Counted from the stretch's first letter, positions 16,390-22,905 are shown. The stretch is 27,282 nucleotides of DNA from IMCC26077 sp044344975 (GCA_044344975.1 JBIJBY010000006.1:1-27282), one strand, 5' to 3'. The notes: a model not told the origin generated them from the letters alone. A program made the numbers and translations.

Positions 16390-16772
16390 TGCCGCAACAA
16401 GTCAGCGTTAGGGTTCGTAAAGGATCTGCGCAAGTTGCCAGAAAGCGCCGCCATTTCCGTGTCCGCAAAAAGGTCGTCGGAACTACTGATCGTCCACGTT
16501 TAGTAGTCACACGTTCTGCTCGTCATATCGTTGCGCAAATTGTCGATGATTCTGCGAGCAAGACGCTCGCATCAGCTTCAACAATGGAAGCAGATATTCG
16601 CAATCAGAATGAAGATAAGACTCGCAAAGCTCGCCAGGTTGGCGCACTCGTTGCGCAACGTGCGAAGAGCGCAGGCATCACGACTGTGGTCTTTGATCGT
16701 TCTGGAAATAAGTTTCATGGTCGAGTTGCCGCTCTCGCCGAGGGTGCACGCGAGAATGGATTGGACTTCTAA
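16389..16772 (+). CDS. rplR: 50S ribosomal protein L18
   Basis: L18, 127 residues, binds 5S rRNA with L5. After a basic N-terminal arm it shows RKRRHFRVRKKVVGTTDRPRLVV, then SARHIVAQIVDD and the C-terminal FDRSGNKFHGRVAALAEGARENGLDF, which is diagnostic. It overlaps rplF and rpsE by one base at each end (TAATG), forming a tightly coupled L6-L18-S5-L30 chain. Confidence 0.98.
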   Translation: MPQQVSVRVRKGSAQVARKRRHFRVRKKVVGTTDRPRLVVTRSARHIVAQIVDDSASKTLASASTMEADIRNQNEDKTRKARQVGALVAQRAKSAGITTVVFDRSGNKFHGRVAALAEGARENGLDF

Positions 16773-17413
16773 TGGCCGCTGAAAAAGTTACAGATCGCAA
16801 CGAAAAAGGCGCTCGCGAACGCGGTGGCCGTGAAGGTGGTCGCGGTGGCCGTGAAGGTGGTCGCGATGGTGGCGAGAAGAGCCAATACATGGAGCGCGTC
16901 GTCTTTATCAATCGCGTCTCCAAAGTTGTTAAGGGTGGCCGTCGTTTCTCCTTCACTGCGCTAGTAGTTGTCGGTGATGGCAAAGGAACAGTTGGCGTCG
17001 GATACGGCAAAGCTAAGGAAGTTCCCGCTGCAATTGCGAAGGCTGTCGAAGAGGCAAAGAAGAGCTTCTTTAAAGTCTCGATGATTCAAGCGACTATTCC
17101 ACACCCAGTTCAAGGTGAAGCGGCTGCCGGAGTTGTACTCCTACGTCCAGCGAGCCCAGGAACTGGAGTTATTGCTGGTGGTCCAGTTCGTGCTGTACTT
17201 GAGTGCGCTGGAATCCACGATGTACTGAGCAAATCACTTGGTTCGAGCAATGCCATCAACATGGTTCATGCAACTGTGGCGGCGCTTAAGCAACTAGAGC
17301 ATCCAACAGCAATCGCAGCCCGTCGTGGTCTATCGCTAGAGCAAGTTGCTCCGGCGGCGTTACGACGCGCAATGAACGCTTCACATACTTCACAGACATC
17401 GGTAGGTGCCTAA
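16772..17413 (+). CDS. rpsE: 30S ribosomal protein S5
   Basis: S5, 213 residues, helps form the mRNA entry channel and affects accuracy. The core starts around residue 34 with MERVVFINRVSKVVKGGRRFSF and continues with GDGKGTVGVGYGKAKEVPAAIAKA and IPHPVQGEAAAGVVLLRPASPGTGVIAGGPVRAVLECAGI. It is preceded by a Gly/Arg-rich extension (RGGREGG twice, then RDGG) encoded by a 21-base tandem repeat; Gly/Arg-rich S5 N-termini occur in other Actinobacteria. Start and stop both share a base with neighbours (TAATG). Confidence 0.98.
   Translation: MAAEKVTDRNEKGARERGGREGGRGGREGGRDGGEKSQYMERVVFINRVSKVVKGGRRFSFTALVVVGDGKGTVGVGYGKAKEVPAAIAKAVEEAKKSFFKVSMIQATIPHPVQGEAAAGVVLLRPASPGTGVIAGGPVRAVLECAGIHDVLSKSLGSSNAINMVHATVAALKQLEHPTAIAARRGLSLEQVAPAALRRAMNASHTSQTSVGA
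16820..16872 (+). repeat. 21-base tandem repeat in rpsE (RGGREGG)
   Basis: A 21-base unit (16820-16840) is followed directly by an identical copy (16841-16861) and a degenerate partial third copy beginning CGCGATGGTGG. It encodes RGGREGG-RGGREGG-RDGG in the disordered N-terminal arm of S5. Perfect nucleotide identity between copies suggests recent slippage duplication. Confidence 0.85.
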
Positions 17414-17595
17414 TGGGACGACTCAAAGTCACACAACTCCGTTCGAAAGTTGGCGGACGTCCAGAACAACGCGAAACGCTACGCTCGCTTGGCCTCAAGC
17501 GCATTGGCGATGTTGTGGTCAAAGAAGATCGTCCAGAGATTCGTGGAATGGTGCATGCAGTGCGCCATCTCATTCAGGTTGAGGAGGTCGAGTAA
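17413..17595 (+). CDS. rpmD: 50S ribosomal protein L30
   Basis: L30, 60 residues, is a small surface protein of the large subunit. It starts MGRLKVTQLRSKVGGRPEQRETLRSLGL and has the typical LKRIGDVVVKEDRPEIRGMVHAVRHLIQVEEVE ending. The start shares a base with the rpsE stop. Its last codons (GAGGAGGT) make the ribosome site for rplO. Confidence 0.97.
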   Translation: MGRLKVTQLRSKVGGRPEQRETLRSLGLKRIGDVVVKEDRPEIRGMVHAVRHLIQVEEVE

Positions 17596-17597
17596 TA

Positions 17598-18038
17598 ATG
17601 ACGCTAAAGATGCATCATCTCCGTCCAGCGCCAGGCGCTAAGAAGGAGAAGACTCGTAAAGGTCGCGGTGAAGCCTCCAAAGGTAAAACCTCGGGTCGCG
17701 GTGGCAAAGGTACCCATGCTCGTAACACTGTTCGCGCAGGTTTCGAGGGTGGCCAGATGCCGCTCCACATGCGCCTTCCAAAACTTCGCGGATTTAAGAA
17801 TCCAGAGCGAGTTGAGTATCAAGCTGTAAACGTCGCAACGCTCAATGCCCTCTTTCCAAAGGGTGGCACGATCGGCGTCAGCGAGATTGTTGCAGCTGGT
17901 GCTGCGCGCAAAGGTCTACCTATCAAGGTTCTTGGTAATGGCGAGATCTCTGTAGCGTTGACTGTCACTGCACATGCTTTCTCGACAAGCGCGCAAGAGA
18001 AGATCACCGCCGCCGGCGGAAAGGTCAACTCACTCTAG
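17598..18038 (+). CDS. rplO: 50S ribosomal protein L15
   Basis: L15, 146 residues, is a late-assembly protein of the large subunit. The Gly/Arg/Lys-rich N-terminal arm (GRGEASKGKTSGRGGKGTHARN) is followed by FEGGQMPLHMRLPKLRGFKN and the globular C-terminal domain ending in GGKVNSL. ATG is two bases after rpmD, with GAGGAGGT seven or so bases upstream. The stop codon lies inside a tandem palindromic repeat (18032-18053). Confidence 0.98.
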   Translation: MTLKMHHLRPAPGAKKEKTRKGRGEASKGKTSGRGGKGTHARNTVRAGFEGGQMPLHMRLPKLRGFKNPERVEYQAVNVATLNALFPKGGTIGVSEIVAAGAARKGLPIKVLGNGEISVALTVTAHAFSTSAQEKITAAGGKVNSL

Positions 18039-18053
18039 AGATACTCTAGAGAT
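18032..18053 (+). repeat. Tandem palindromic repeat over the rplO stop
   Basis: The 11-base unit ACTCTAGAGAT occurs twice in perfect tandem (18032-18042, 18043-18053). Because CTCTAGAG is itself a palindrome, the two copies can form an 8-bp hairpin with an ATA loop (18033-18051) that buries the rplO stop codon. There is no T tract after it, so it is not a standard terminator. It may be a processing or mRNA-stability element between rplO and secY. Confidence 0.6.
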
Positions 18054-18084
18054 CGAGTGAGAATAGTCAGATAGGGGAGTAGCG

Positions 18085-19380
18085 ATGCTTGCAGCATTTG
18101 GTAAGGCGTTTAAGACGCCGGATCTTCGTCGCAAAATTTTCTTCACCCTTGCCATCATGGCGCTCTTTCGATTTGGCTCGGTGATTCCAACACCTGGTGT
18201 CTCCTATCAGAACGTCCAAAAGTGTCTCGACCAAGTTCAAACTGGCGGGCTCTTCGGCCTGATTAACCTCTTTAGCGGTGGCGCATTGCTCCAGTTGAGC
18301 GTCTTCGCGCTCGGCATCATGCCGTACATCACTGCATCGATCATTGTTCAGCTTTTAACGGTTGTTATCCCTCGCTTTGAAACGCTCAAGAAAGAAGGAC
18401 AGTCAGGAACTGCGAAGTTAACGCAGTACACCCGCTACTTGACCATTGGCTTAGCAATCTTGCAATCATCAGGATTAGTTGCTGTTGCGCGTACCCCAGG
18501 TCGCCTCTTTAGCGGCTGCGATGAAGCGATTATTCCGGATACCACATGGTCGCGGATTATCACGATGGTCATCGTTATGACTGCCGGAACTTCCGTCGTT
18601 ATGTGGCTTGGCGAATTGATCACTGATCGTGGCGTTGGTAATGGTATGTCTATCCTTATCTTCACCTCAATCGCTGCCAGTTTCCCAGGACAGTTATGGA
18701 GCATTCGCCTCTCCAGAGGCCTCTTTACCTTCCTCTTTGTGCTTGCCATCGGAGTTTTGATTGTTGCTGCAGTTGTTTTCGTGGAGCAAGCACAGCGACG
18801 TATTCCCGTGCAGTATGCAAAGCGCCAAGTGGGTAGCCGTTCTTATGGTGGTGCAAGCACATACATTCCAATTAAGGTGAACCAAGCGGGCGTTATTCCA
18901 GTCATCTTCGCTTCGTCCTTGCTTTATATTCCATCGTTGATCGCCAACCTCACTAACAGCAAGGCTGCGTGGGTAGTGTGGATTCAAAGTAATTTCGTGA
19001 CTGGCGATCACCCAATTTATATCGCCTCTTATTTCCTCATGATTATTTTCTTCACTTACTTCTATGTATCGATCACTTTCAACCCTGAAGAGGTCGCAGA
19101 TAACATGAAGAAGTACGGTGGATTCATTCCTGGCATCCGCGCCGGACGCCCAACTGCTGAGTATCTGCAGTACGTGCTCTCACGCATCACTGCCCCAGGT
19201 TCGCTCTATCTTGGGCTCGTCTCCATCATCCCAATCATCGCGCTCTTGCTCTTTGGCGCTACGCAGAACTTCCCATTCGGCGGCACTGCAATTCTGATTG
19301 TCGTCGGTGTTGGTCTTGATACCGCTAAGCAGATTGAAAGCCAGTTGCAACAGAGGTCATACGAAGGCTTCTTGCGCTAA
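18085..19380 (+). CDS. secY: Protein translocase subunit SecY
   Basis: SecY, 431 residues, is the channel of the Sec translocon in the cytoplasmic membrane. About ten hydrophobic segments can be seen, starting with IFFTLAIMALFRFGSVIPTPGV. Diagnostic parts include the SGGALLQLSVFALGIMPYITASIIVQLL segment, ITDRGVGNGMSILIF and the cytosolic loop GGFIPGIRAGRPTAEYL, where ribosome and SecA contacts lie. GGGGAG about five bases before ATG is the ribosome site, and the 46-base gap holds the tail of the hairpin at the rplO stop. The stop overlaps adk (TAATG), the common secY-adk-map arrangement. Confidence 0.99.
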   Translation: MLAAFGKAFKTPDLRRKIFFTLAIMALFRFGSVIPTPGVSYQNVQKCLDQVQTGGLFGLINLFSGGALLQLSVFALGIMPYITASIIVQLLTVVIPRFETLKKEGQSGTAKLTQYTRYLTIGLAILQSSGLVAVARTPGRLFSGCDEAIIPDTTWSRIITMVIVMTAGTSVVMWLGELITDRGVGNGMSILIFTSIAASFPGQLWSIRLSRGLFTFLFVLAIGVLIVAAVVFVEQAQRRIPVQYAKRQVGSRSYGGASTYIPIKVNQAGVIPVIFASSLLYIPSLIANLTNSKAAWVVWIQSNFVTGDHPIYIASYFLMIIFFTYFYVSITFNPEEVADNMKKYGGFIPGIRAGRPTAEYLQYVLSRITAPGSLYLGLVSIIPIIALLLFGATQNFPFGGTAILIVVGVGLDTAKQIESQLQQRSYEGFLR

Positions 19381-19931
19381 TGCGTCTTGTACTCGTCGGC
19401 CCGCCAGGAGCCGGTAAAGGAACGCAGGCTGAGTTCATCTCAGCCCATTTTTCGATTCCGCATATCTCTACCGGCGATATCTTCCGTGCAAATCTCTCTG
19501 CCGGCACCCCTCTTGGCCTAGAGGCAAAGGGCTATATGGATAAGGGTGATCTCGTCCCTGATTCACTGACAACAGCTATGGTTAAAGATCGCTTAGAGCA
19601 AAGCGATGTAGCTAATGGGTTCTTATTAGATGGCTATCCCCGAACAACTGGACAGGCGCAAGCGCTAGATCAAATTCTCTCTGGAATAGCTGCACCTCTC
19701 GATGTTGTCCTTGAAATGCAGGCAGACGAAGATGAAATTGTCTCTCGTTTGCTCGCTCGTGGACGCTCGGATGATAGCGAAGAGGTTATCCGACATCGCC
19801 TAAAAGTCTATGCAGACCAAACTGCACCGATCATCGCGTACTACAAAACTTCAGGAATTTTGCGGTCGATAGATGGCCTTGGTTCGGTATCAGAAGTTAC
19901 TGACCGTGCAATTTCCACGCTCACCCGTTAA
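19380..19931 (+). CDS. adk: Adenylate kinase
   Basis: Adenylate kinase, 183 residues, catalyses ATP + AMP to 2 ADP in the cytoplasm. The P-loop GPPGAGKGT is at residues 7-15. It is followed by ISTGDIFR and MDKGDLVPDSL of the AMP-binding domain and the FLLDGYPRT motif. The LID is the short form (ARGRSDDSEEVIRHRLKVY) without zinc cysteines, typical of actinobacterial Adk of about 181 residues. ATG shares a base with the secY stop and lacks a clear ribosome site, so translation is probably coupled. Confidence 0.98.
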   Translation: MRLVLVGPPGAGKGTQAEFISAHFSIPHISTGDIFRANLSAGTPLGLEAKGYMDKGDLVPDSLTTAMVKDRLEQSDVANGFLLDGYPRTTGQAQALDQILSGIAAPLDVVLEMQADEDEIVSRLLARGRSDDSEEVIRHRLKVYADQTAPIIAYYKTSGILRSIDGLGSVSEVTDRAISTLTR

Positions 19932-19945
19932 CCGTTGGAATTAAC

Positions 19946-20752
19946 TTGGCAATCGAAATCAAATCACTTGATGAGATAAAGAAGATGCGCAAGGCGGGTA
20001 TTTTGGTTGCGCAGACTTTAGAGAGATTACGTGAGGTTATTCGCCCTGGACTCATGACCAAAGATCTCGACCTCATTGCAAATAATTTCATCACAAAGAA
20101 CGGTGGCACTCCATCATTTCTTGGTTATCACGGATACCCCGCAACTATCTGTGCGTCAGTTAATAGCCAAGTAGTACATGGGATTCCTGGTGATCTAGTG
20201 CTAAATGACGGCGACATTATCTCTATCGATTGCGGAGCGATTGTCGATGGCTGGCATGGCGATAGCGCAATTTCTGTTGGCGTGGGCGAAATCTCCTCAG
20301 AAGATCAGAAGTTGATAGATGATTGTGCCTACTCAATGTGGGCAGGCATTGCCGCCGCAAAAGTGGGTGGACGTTTAACAGATTTAAGTTCCGCAATTGA
20401 AAAAGCGATTACCTCGCGCGGTAAATATGGAATTGTCCGCGAGTATGGTGGCCATGGAATTGGAACCGCGATGCATCAGGAGCCACATTTACTTAACTAT
20501 GGATCTGCTGGACGGGGGCCAAAATTAGTTGCAGGCATGGCGCTGGCTGTTGAGCCGATGATTATGCATGGCTCTGAAAATGTGCGAGTTGAGAGTGATG
20601 ATTGGACGGTCAGCACAGTTGATGGGTCGCGCGCAGCTCATACAGAGCACACCTTCGCGCTCCTGCCTTCCGGAGAGATTTCGGTCCTAACGGCTCTGGA
20701 CTCCGGGGTGGCTGGGCTCTCGCCTTTTGGGGTCGTTCCCGCTCTTTTGTAG
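19946..20752 (+). CDS. map: Methionine aminopeptidase, type I
   Basis: Removes the initiator methionine from nascent proteins; 268 residues. All residues matching the E. coli enzyme site are present: His78, metal ligands Asp95, Asp106, His170, Glu203 and Glu234, and the catalytic His177. The surrounding motifs are SIDCGAIVDGWHGDSA, GGHGIG and HTEHTFAL. The start is TTG 19946, chosen because MAIEIKSLDEIKKMRKAG matches family N-termini; the next ATG would remove 13 residues of this. The ribosome site is weak (TGGA at 19936-19939). The C-terminus runs about 28 residues past HTFALL. Confidence 0.95.
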   Translation: MAIEIKSLDEIKKMRKAGILVAQTLERLREVIRPGLMTKDLDLIANNFITKNGGTPSFLGYHGYPATICASVNSQVVHGIPGDLVLNDGDIISIDCGAIVDGWHGDSAISVGVGEISSEDQKLIDDCAYSMWAGIAAAKVGGRLTDLSSAIEKAITSRGKYGIVREYGGHGIGTAMHQEPHLLNYGSAGRGPKLVAGMALAVEPMIMHGSENVRVESDDWTVSTVDGSRAAHTEHTFALLPSGEISVLTALDSGVAGLSPFGVVPALL

Positions 20753-20766
20753 GGGTGGAAGTAACC

Positions 20767-20782
20767 CGATTTCTAGAAATCG
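20767..20782 (+). promoter_or_regulatory. 16-base perfect palindrome in the map-infA gap
   Basis: CGATTTCTAGAAATCG is a perfect 16-base inverted repeat with no spacer, 80 bases before infA and upstream of a TAGACT box. It could be a dimeric regulator operator or a replication/recombination site. A hairpin role is less likely because the loop would have to open several base pairs. Function is not known. Confidence 0.4.
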
Positions 20783-20794
20783 ACCCCCCTGGCC

Positions 20795-20800
20795 TAGACT
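20795..20800 (+). promoter_or_regulatory. Possible -10 box for infA
   Basis: TAGACT fits the actinobacterial TANNNT -10 pattern and would start transcription near 20807, about 40 bases before infA. No good -35 box is found at 17-18 bases upstream (the spot reads TTCTAG, inside the palindrome), so the call is weak. Confidence 0.3.
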
Positions 20801-20845
20801 TGCCGGTCTTGGGTTTACGCAGAAAAACATGGGAGTAGGTAGGGC

Positions 20846-21067
20846 TTGTCTAAAAAAGATGGTGCCATTGAGATCGAGGGCACCGTGGCTGAAGCTCTGC
20901 CAAATGCAATGTTTCGAGTTGAACTCACGAACGGGCATAAAGTCCTCGCGCACATCAGCGGAAAGATGCGACAGAACTACATTCGCATCCTTCCTGAAGA
21001 TCGTGTAATCGTGGAGTTAAGTCCGTACGACCTCACCCGAGGTCGGATCGTTTACCGATACAAGTAA
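20846..21067 (+). CDS. infA: Translation initiation factor IF-1
   Basis: IF-1, 73 residues, is an OB-fold protein that blocks the A site during initiation. The sequence SKKDGAIEIEGTVAEALPNA followed by FRVELTNGHKVLAHISGKMR and a C-terminal RGRIVYRYK is almost canonical. The start must be TTG: an in-frame TAG stands at 20840-20842, two codons upstream, and the next possible start would delete the conserved N-terminus. A GTAGG/AGGG ribosome site lies just before. rpmJ follows 31 bases later, the usual infA-rpmJ-rpsM order. The stop codon lies in a short 10-base tandem repeat. Confidence 0.97.
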   Translation: MSKKDGAIEIEGTVAEALPNAMFRVELTNGHKVLAHISGKMRQNYIRILPEDRVIVELSPYDLTRGRIVYRYK

Positions 21068-21080
21068 GAACAAGTAAGCA
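21061..21080 (+). repeat. 10-base tandem repeat over the infA stop
   Basis: CAAGTAAGAA is followed by CAAGTAAGCA and then CAAGATAG. The first copy supplies the last codon and TAA stop of infA; the second is non-coding. This looks like a small slippage duplication. Confidence 0.6.
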
Positions 21081-21098
21081 CAAGATAGAGGGAGGGTC

Positions 21099-21212
21099 AT
21101 GAAGGTCAAGCCGAGCGTGAAGAAGATTTGCGATAAGTGCAAAGTCATTCGTCGTAATGGTCGCGTCATGGTGATCTGCGAGAACCTCCGACACAAGCAA
21201 CGACAAGGTTAG
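21099..21212 (+). CDS. rpmJ: 50S ribosomal protein L36, zinc-binding
   Basis: L36, 37 residues, the smallest ribosomal protein. The sequence starts MKVKPSVKKICDKCKVIRRN, includes RVMVICENLRHKQRQG at the end, and carries the zinc ligands Cys11, Cys14, Cys27 and His32, so it is the zinc-dependent form. GAGGGAGGG just before ATG is a strong ribosome site. It lies between infA and rpsM, as expected. Confidence 0.97.
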   Translation: MKVKPSVKKICDKCKVIRRNGRVMVICENLRHKQRQG

Positions 21213-21243
21213 TCAGGGTTAATAAAAGTTAGCCAAGTTTCCT

Positions 21244-21261
21244 TATAACTAAATACATACT
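21244..21261 (+). promoter_or_regulatory. AT-rich candidate promoter of the alpha operon
   Basis: The stretch TATAACTAAATACATACT (21244-21261) lies in an AT-rich island (21219-21261) that contrasts with the balanced coding sequence around it. TATAAC matches a -10 box at five of six positions; TAAATA and TACATA are alternatives. No good -35 box is at proper distance. It would give a leader of about 100 bases for rpsM. Confidence 0.35.
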
Positions 21262-21271
21262 CGTGGTGAAA

Positions 21272-21346
21272 CTGGATATCAATCCAGGCCCTTGGTCCAG
21301 AGGCCGAGGAATTCACTGCGGAGGACCTCTGGAATACCGAAAGGCC
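21272..21346 (+). promoter_or_regulatory. Structured leader of rpsM
   Basis: CTGGAT (21272-21277) pairs with ATCCAG (21282-21287) around ATCA. TCCAGAGG (21296-21303) pairs perfectly with CCTCTGGA (21326-21333). Outside it GGT (21294-21296) can instead meet ACC (21336-21338) with a bulge, and GGCC (21287-21290) can pair with GGCC (21343-21346). The last helix would hold the AAAGG ribosome site (21340-21344) of rpsM. Translational repression by an alpha-operon protein is a reasonable inference; S4 is the known repressor in E. coli and B. subtilis. Confidence 0.45.
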
Positions 21347-21356
21347 ACCATCCAAC

Positions 21357-21734
21357 ATGGCACGTTTAGTTGGTGTGGATCTCCCACGCGAAAAGCGCGT
21401 TGAGATCGCACTCACATATATATTCGGAGTGGGGCGGACTCGATCAATCGAGACTCTCGCTGCAACCGGAATCAATCCAAATACTCGCGTTAAAGATTTA
21501 GAAGAGAGCGATCTCATCAAGCTCCGTGAGTACATTGAAAGCAAGTTCAAGATCGAGGGCGACCTTCGTCGTGAGATTGCATCCGATATTCGCCGCAAGG
21601 TTGAAATTCAGTGCTACCAAGGAATTCGTCATCGTAAGGGTCTACCCGTACGTGGCCAACGCACCCACACCAACGCACGTACTCGCAAGGGTCCACGCGT
21701 TGCTATCGCAGGCAAAAAGAAGGTGACTAAGTAA
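21357..21734 (+). CDS. rpsM: 30S ribosomal protein S13
   Basis: S13, 125 residues, contacts L5 across the subunit interface and the P-site tRNA. It starts MARLVGVDLPREKRVEIALTYIFGVGRTRS and ends with the basic GLPVRGQRTHTNARTRKGPR tail, both diagnostic. It is the first gene of the alpha operon and has a 144-base gap in front, one of the largest in the window, containing a promoter-like AT island and stems. The stop shares a base with rpsK (TAATG). The ribosome site is modest (AAAGG). Confidence 0.98.
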   Translation: MARLVGVDLPREKRVEIALTYIFGVGRTRSIETLAATGINPNTRVKDLEESDLIKLREYIESKFKIEGDLRREIASDIRRKVEIQCYQGIRHRKGLPVRGQRTHTNARTRKGPRVAIAGKKKVTK

Positions 21735-22156
21735 TGGCAACTAAACCAGCAGCTGCAGCTTCCGGAAAAGGAAAGCCAGCAGCAAAGATTCGCAAGAAAG
21801 AGAAGAAGAATGTTGCAGTTGGACAAGCTCACATCAAGAGCACCTTCAACAACACCATCGTCTCTATCACTGATCCAACTGGTGCTGTTATCGCTTGGTC
21901 TTCATCTGGCCAAGTCGGTTACAAGGGTTCACGTAAATCCACACCGTTCGCTGCACAACTTGCAGCTGAAGCAGCGGCTCGTCGAGCACAAGAGCATGGC
22001 GTCCGCAAAGTTGATGTTTTTGTTAAGGGTCCAGGATCAGGTCGCGAGACTGCGATTCGTTCCCTCCAGGCAGCTGGTCTAGAAGTTGGTTCCATCTCTG
22101 ATGTGACCCCAGCGCCACATAATGGTTGCCGTCCACCAAAGCGTCGTCGAGTCTAA
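21734..22156 (+). CDS. rpsK: 30S ribosomal protein S11
   Basis: S11, 140 residues, lies on the platform near the mRNA exit and Shine-Dalgarno helix. An Ala/Lys-rich N-terminal arm (ATKPAAAASGKGKPAAKIRK) precedes the core GQAHIKSTFNNTIVSITD. The C-terminus GPGSGRETAIRSLQAAGLE and PHNGCRPPKRRRV is canonical. The start overlaps the rpsM stop; the GTGACTAAG before it gives little ribosome site, so coupling is likely. Confidence 0.98.
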   Translation: MATKPAAAASGKGKPAAKIRKKEKKNVAVGQAHIKSTFNNTIVSITDPTGAVIAWSSSGQVGYKGSRKSTPFAAQLAAEAAARRAQEHGVRKVDVFVKGPGSGRETAIRSLQAAGLEVGSISDVTPAPHNGCRPPKRRRV

Positions 22157-22174
22157 GGAAAGGGGAGAAGAACT

Positions 22175-22801
22175 ATGGCTCGTTATACCGGAGCAGATTG
22201 CAAGCGTTGCCGTCGCGAGAAAGTAAAGCTCTTCCTTAAGGGCTCTAAATGCGATGGACCAAAGTGTCCAATTGAGTCACGTCCATACCCACCAGGTGAG
22301 CATGGGCGCGGTCGAACAAAAGAGAGTGAGTACTCACTCCAGATGCGTGAGAAGCAGAAATGCGCGCGTATCTATGGTGTACTCGAGAAGCAATTCCGTG
22401 GCTACTACCAAGAGGCCAATCGCCTCACAGGTCGTACCGGTGAGAACTTGCTCCGTATCCTCGAATCACGTCTAGACAATGTTGTCTATCGCGCAGGCTT
22501 TGCAAAGAGCCGCGACATGGCCCGCCAACTTGTACGTCACGGTCATTTCTTGGTCAATGGCGAGAAGGTAAACATTCCTTCTTATCGCGTTGCGCCCTCA
22601 TCGGTGATTGATCTACGTCCATCATCACACGACCTCACTCCATTCATTGTTGCAAGCGCTGAACTCGGCGAACGCCCTGTTCCAGCGTGGATGGAAGTTG
22701 TTGGATCCAAGATGCGAATCCTGGTCCACTCACTTCCAGAGCGATCTGTCATTGATACGCAAGTTCAAGAGCAGTTAATCGTTGAGTTCTATTCCAAGTA
22801 A
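22175..22801 (+). CDS. rpsD: 30S ribosomal protein S4, zinc-binding
   Basis: S4, 208 residues, nucleates assembly of the 16S 5' domain and in E. coli and B. subtilis represses its own translation. It begins MARYTGADCKRCRREKVKLF, with zinc ligands Cys9, Cys12, Cys26 and Cys31, so this is the zinc-containing form. The S4 RNA-binding fold follows (ESRLDNVVYRAGFAKSRDMAR and VRHGHFLVNGEKVNIPSY). A GGAAAGGGGAG ribosome site lies before ATG. It is followed by two strong hairpins before rpoA. Confidence 0.98.
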   Translation: MARYTGADCKRCRREKVKLFLKGSKCDGPKCPIESRPYPPGEHGRGRTKESEYSLQMREKQKCARIYGVLEKQFRGYYQEANRLTGRTGENLLRILESRLDNVVYRAGFAKSRDMARQLVRHGHFLVNGEKVNIPSYRVAPSSVIDLRPSSHDLTPFIVASAELGERPVPAWMEVVGSKMRILVHSLPERSVIDTQVQEQLIVEFYSK

Positions 22802-22825
22802 TAAGTAGTTAGCAGTACAGCAAGA

Positions 22826-22853
22826 CCCGTACCGTCAGGCCTGGCGGTACGGG
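22826..22853 (+). promoter_or_regulatory. Strong hairpin between rpsD and rpoA
   Basis: CCCGTACCG (22826-22834) pairs perfectly with CGGTACGGG (22845-22853). Three further pairs extend it to 12 bp with a GGCC loop. It is followed by purines (AAGAAAGAAAAG), not T, so it is not an intrinsic terminator in the + direction. It may be an mRNA processing or protein-binding site. Confidence 0.55.
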
Positions 22854-22866
22854 AAGAAAGAAAAGC

Positions 22867-22905
22867 GGAGATCAAATAGCGGATCTCCATTAGTTACGGA
22901 GGATC
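22867..22905 (+). promoter_or_regulatory. Alternative pairing at the rpoA ribosome site
   Basis: GGAGATC (22867-22873) pairs with GATCTCC (22882-22888). The same GATCTCC can instead pair with GGAGGATC (22898-22905), which contains the rpoA ribosome site. The two folds exclude each other: one frees and the other hides the ribosome site, as in a translational switch. Only base complementarity is seen; the signal is unknown. Confidence 0.45.

Noticed and set aside
16678..17010. Antisense Pro/Arg-rich open frame opposite rpsE
   Set aside because: Its composition is just the complement of the Gly/Arg repeat in S5.
20727..21008. A 93-codon open frame across the map-infA gap
   Set aside because: It is out of frame with both genes, overlaps the whole first part of infA and shows no protein-like pattern; infA has clear coding identity.
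22826..22853. The hairpin before rpoA as an intrinsic terminator
   Set aside because: It is followed by purine-rich sequence and not by T residues, and rpoA/rplQ follow in the same operon.
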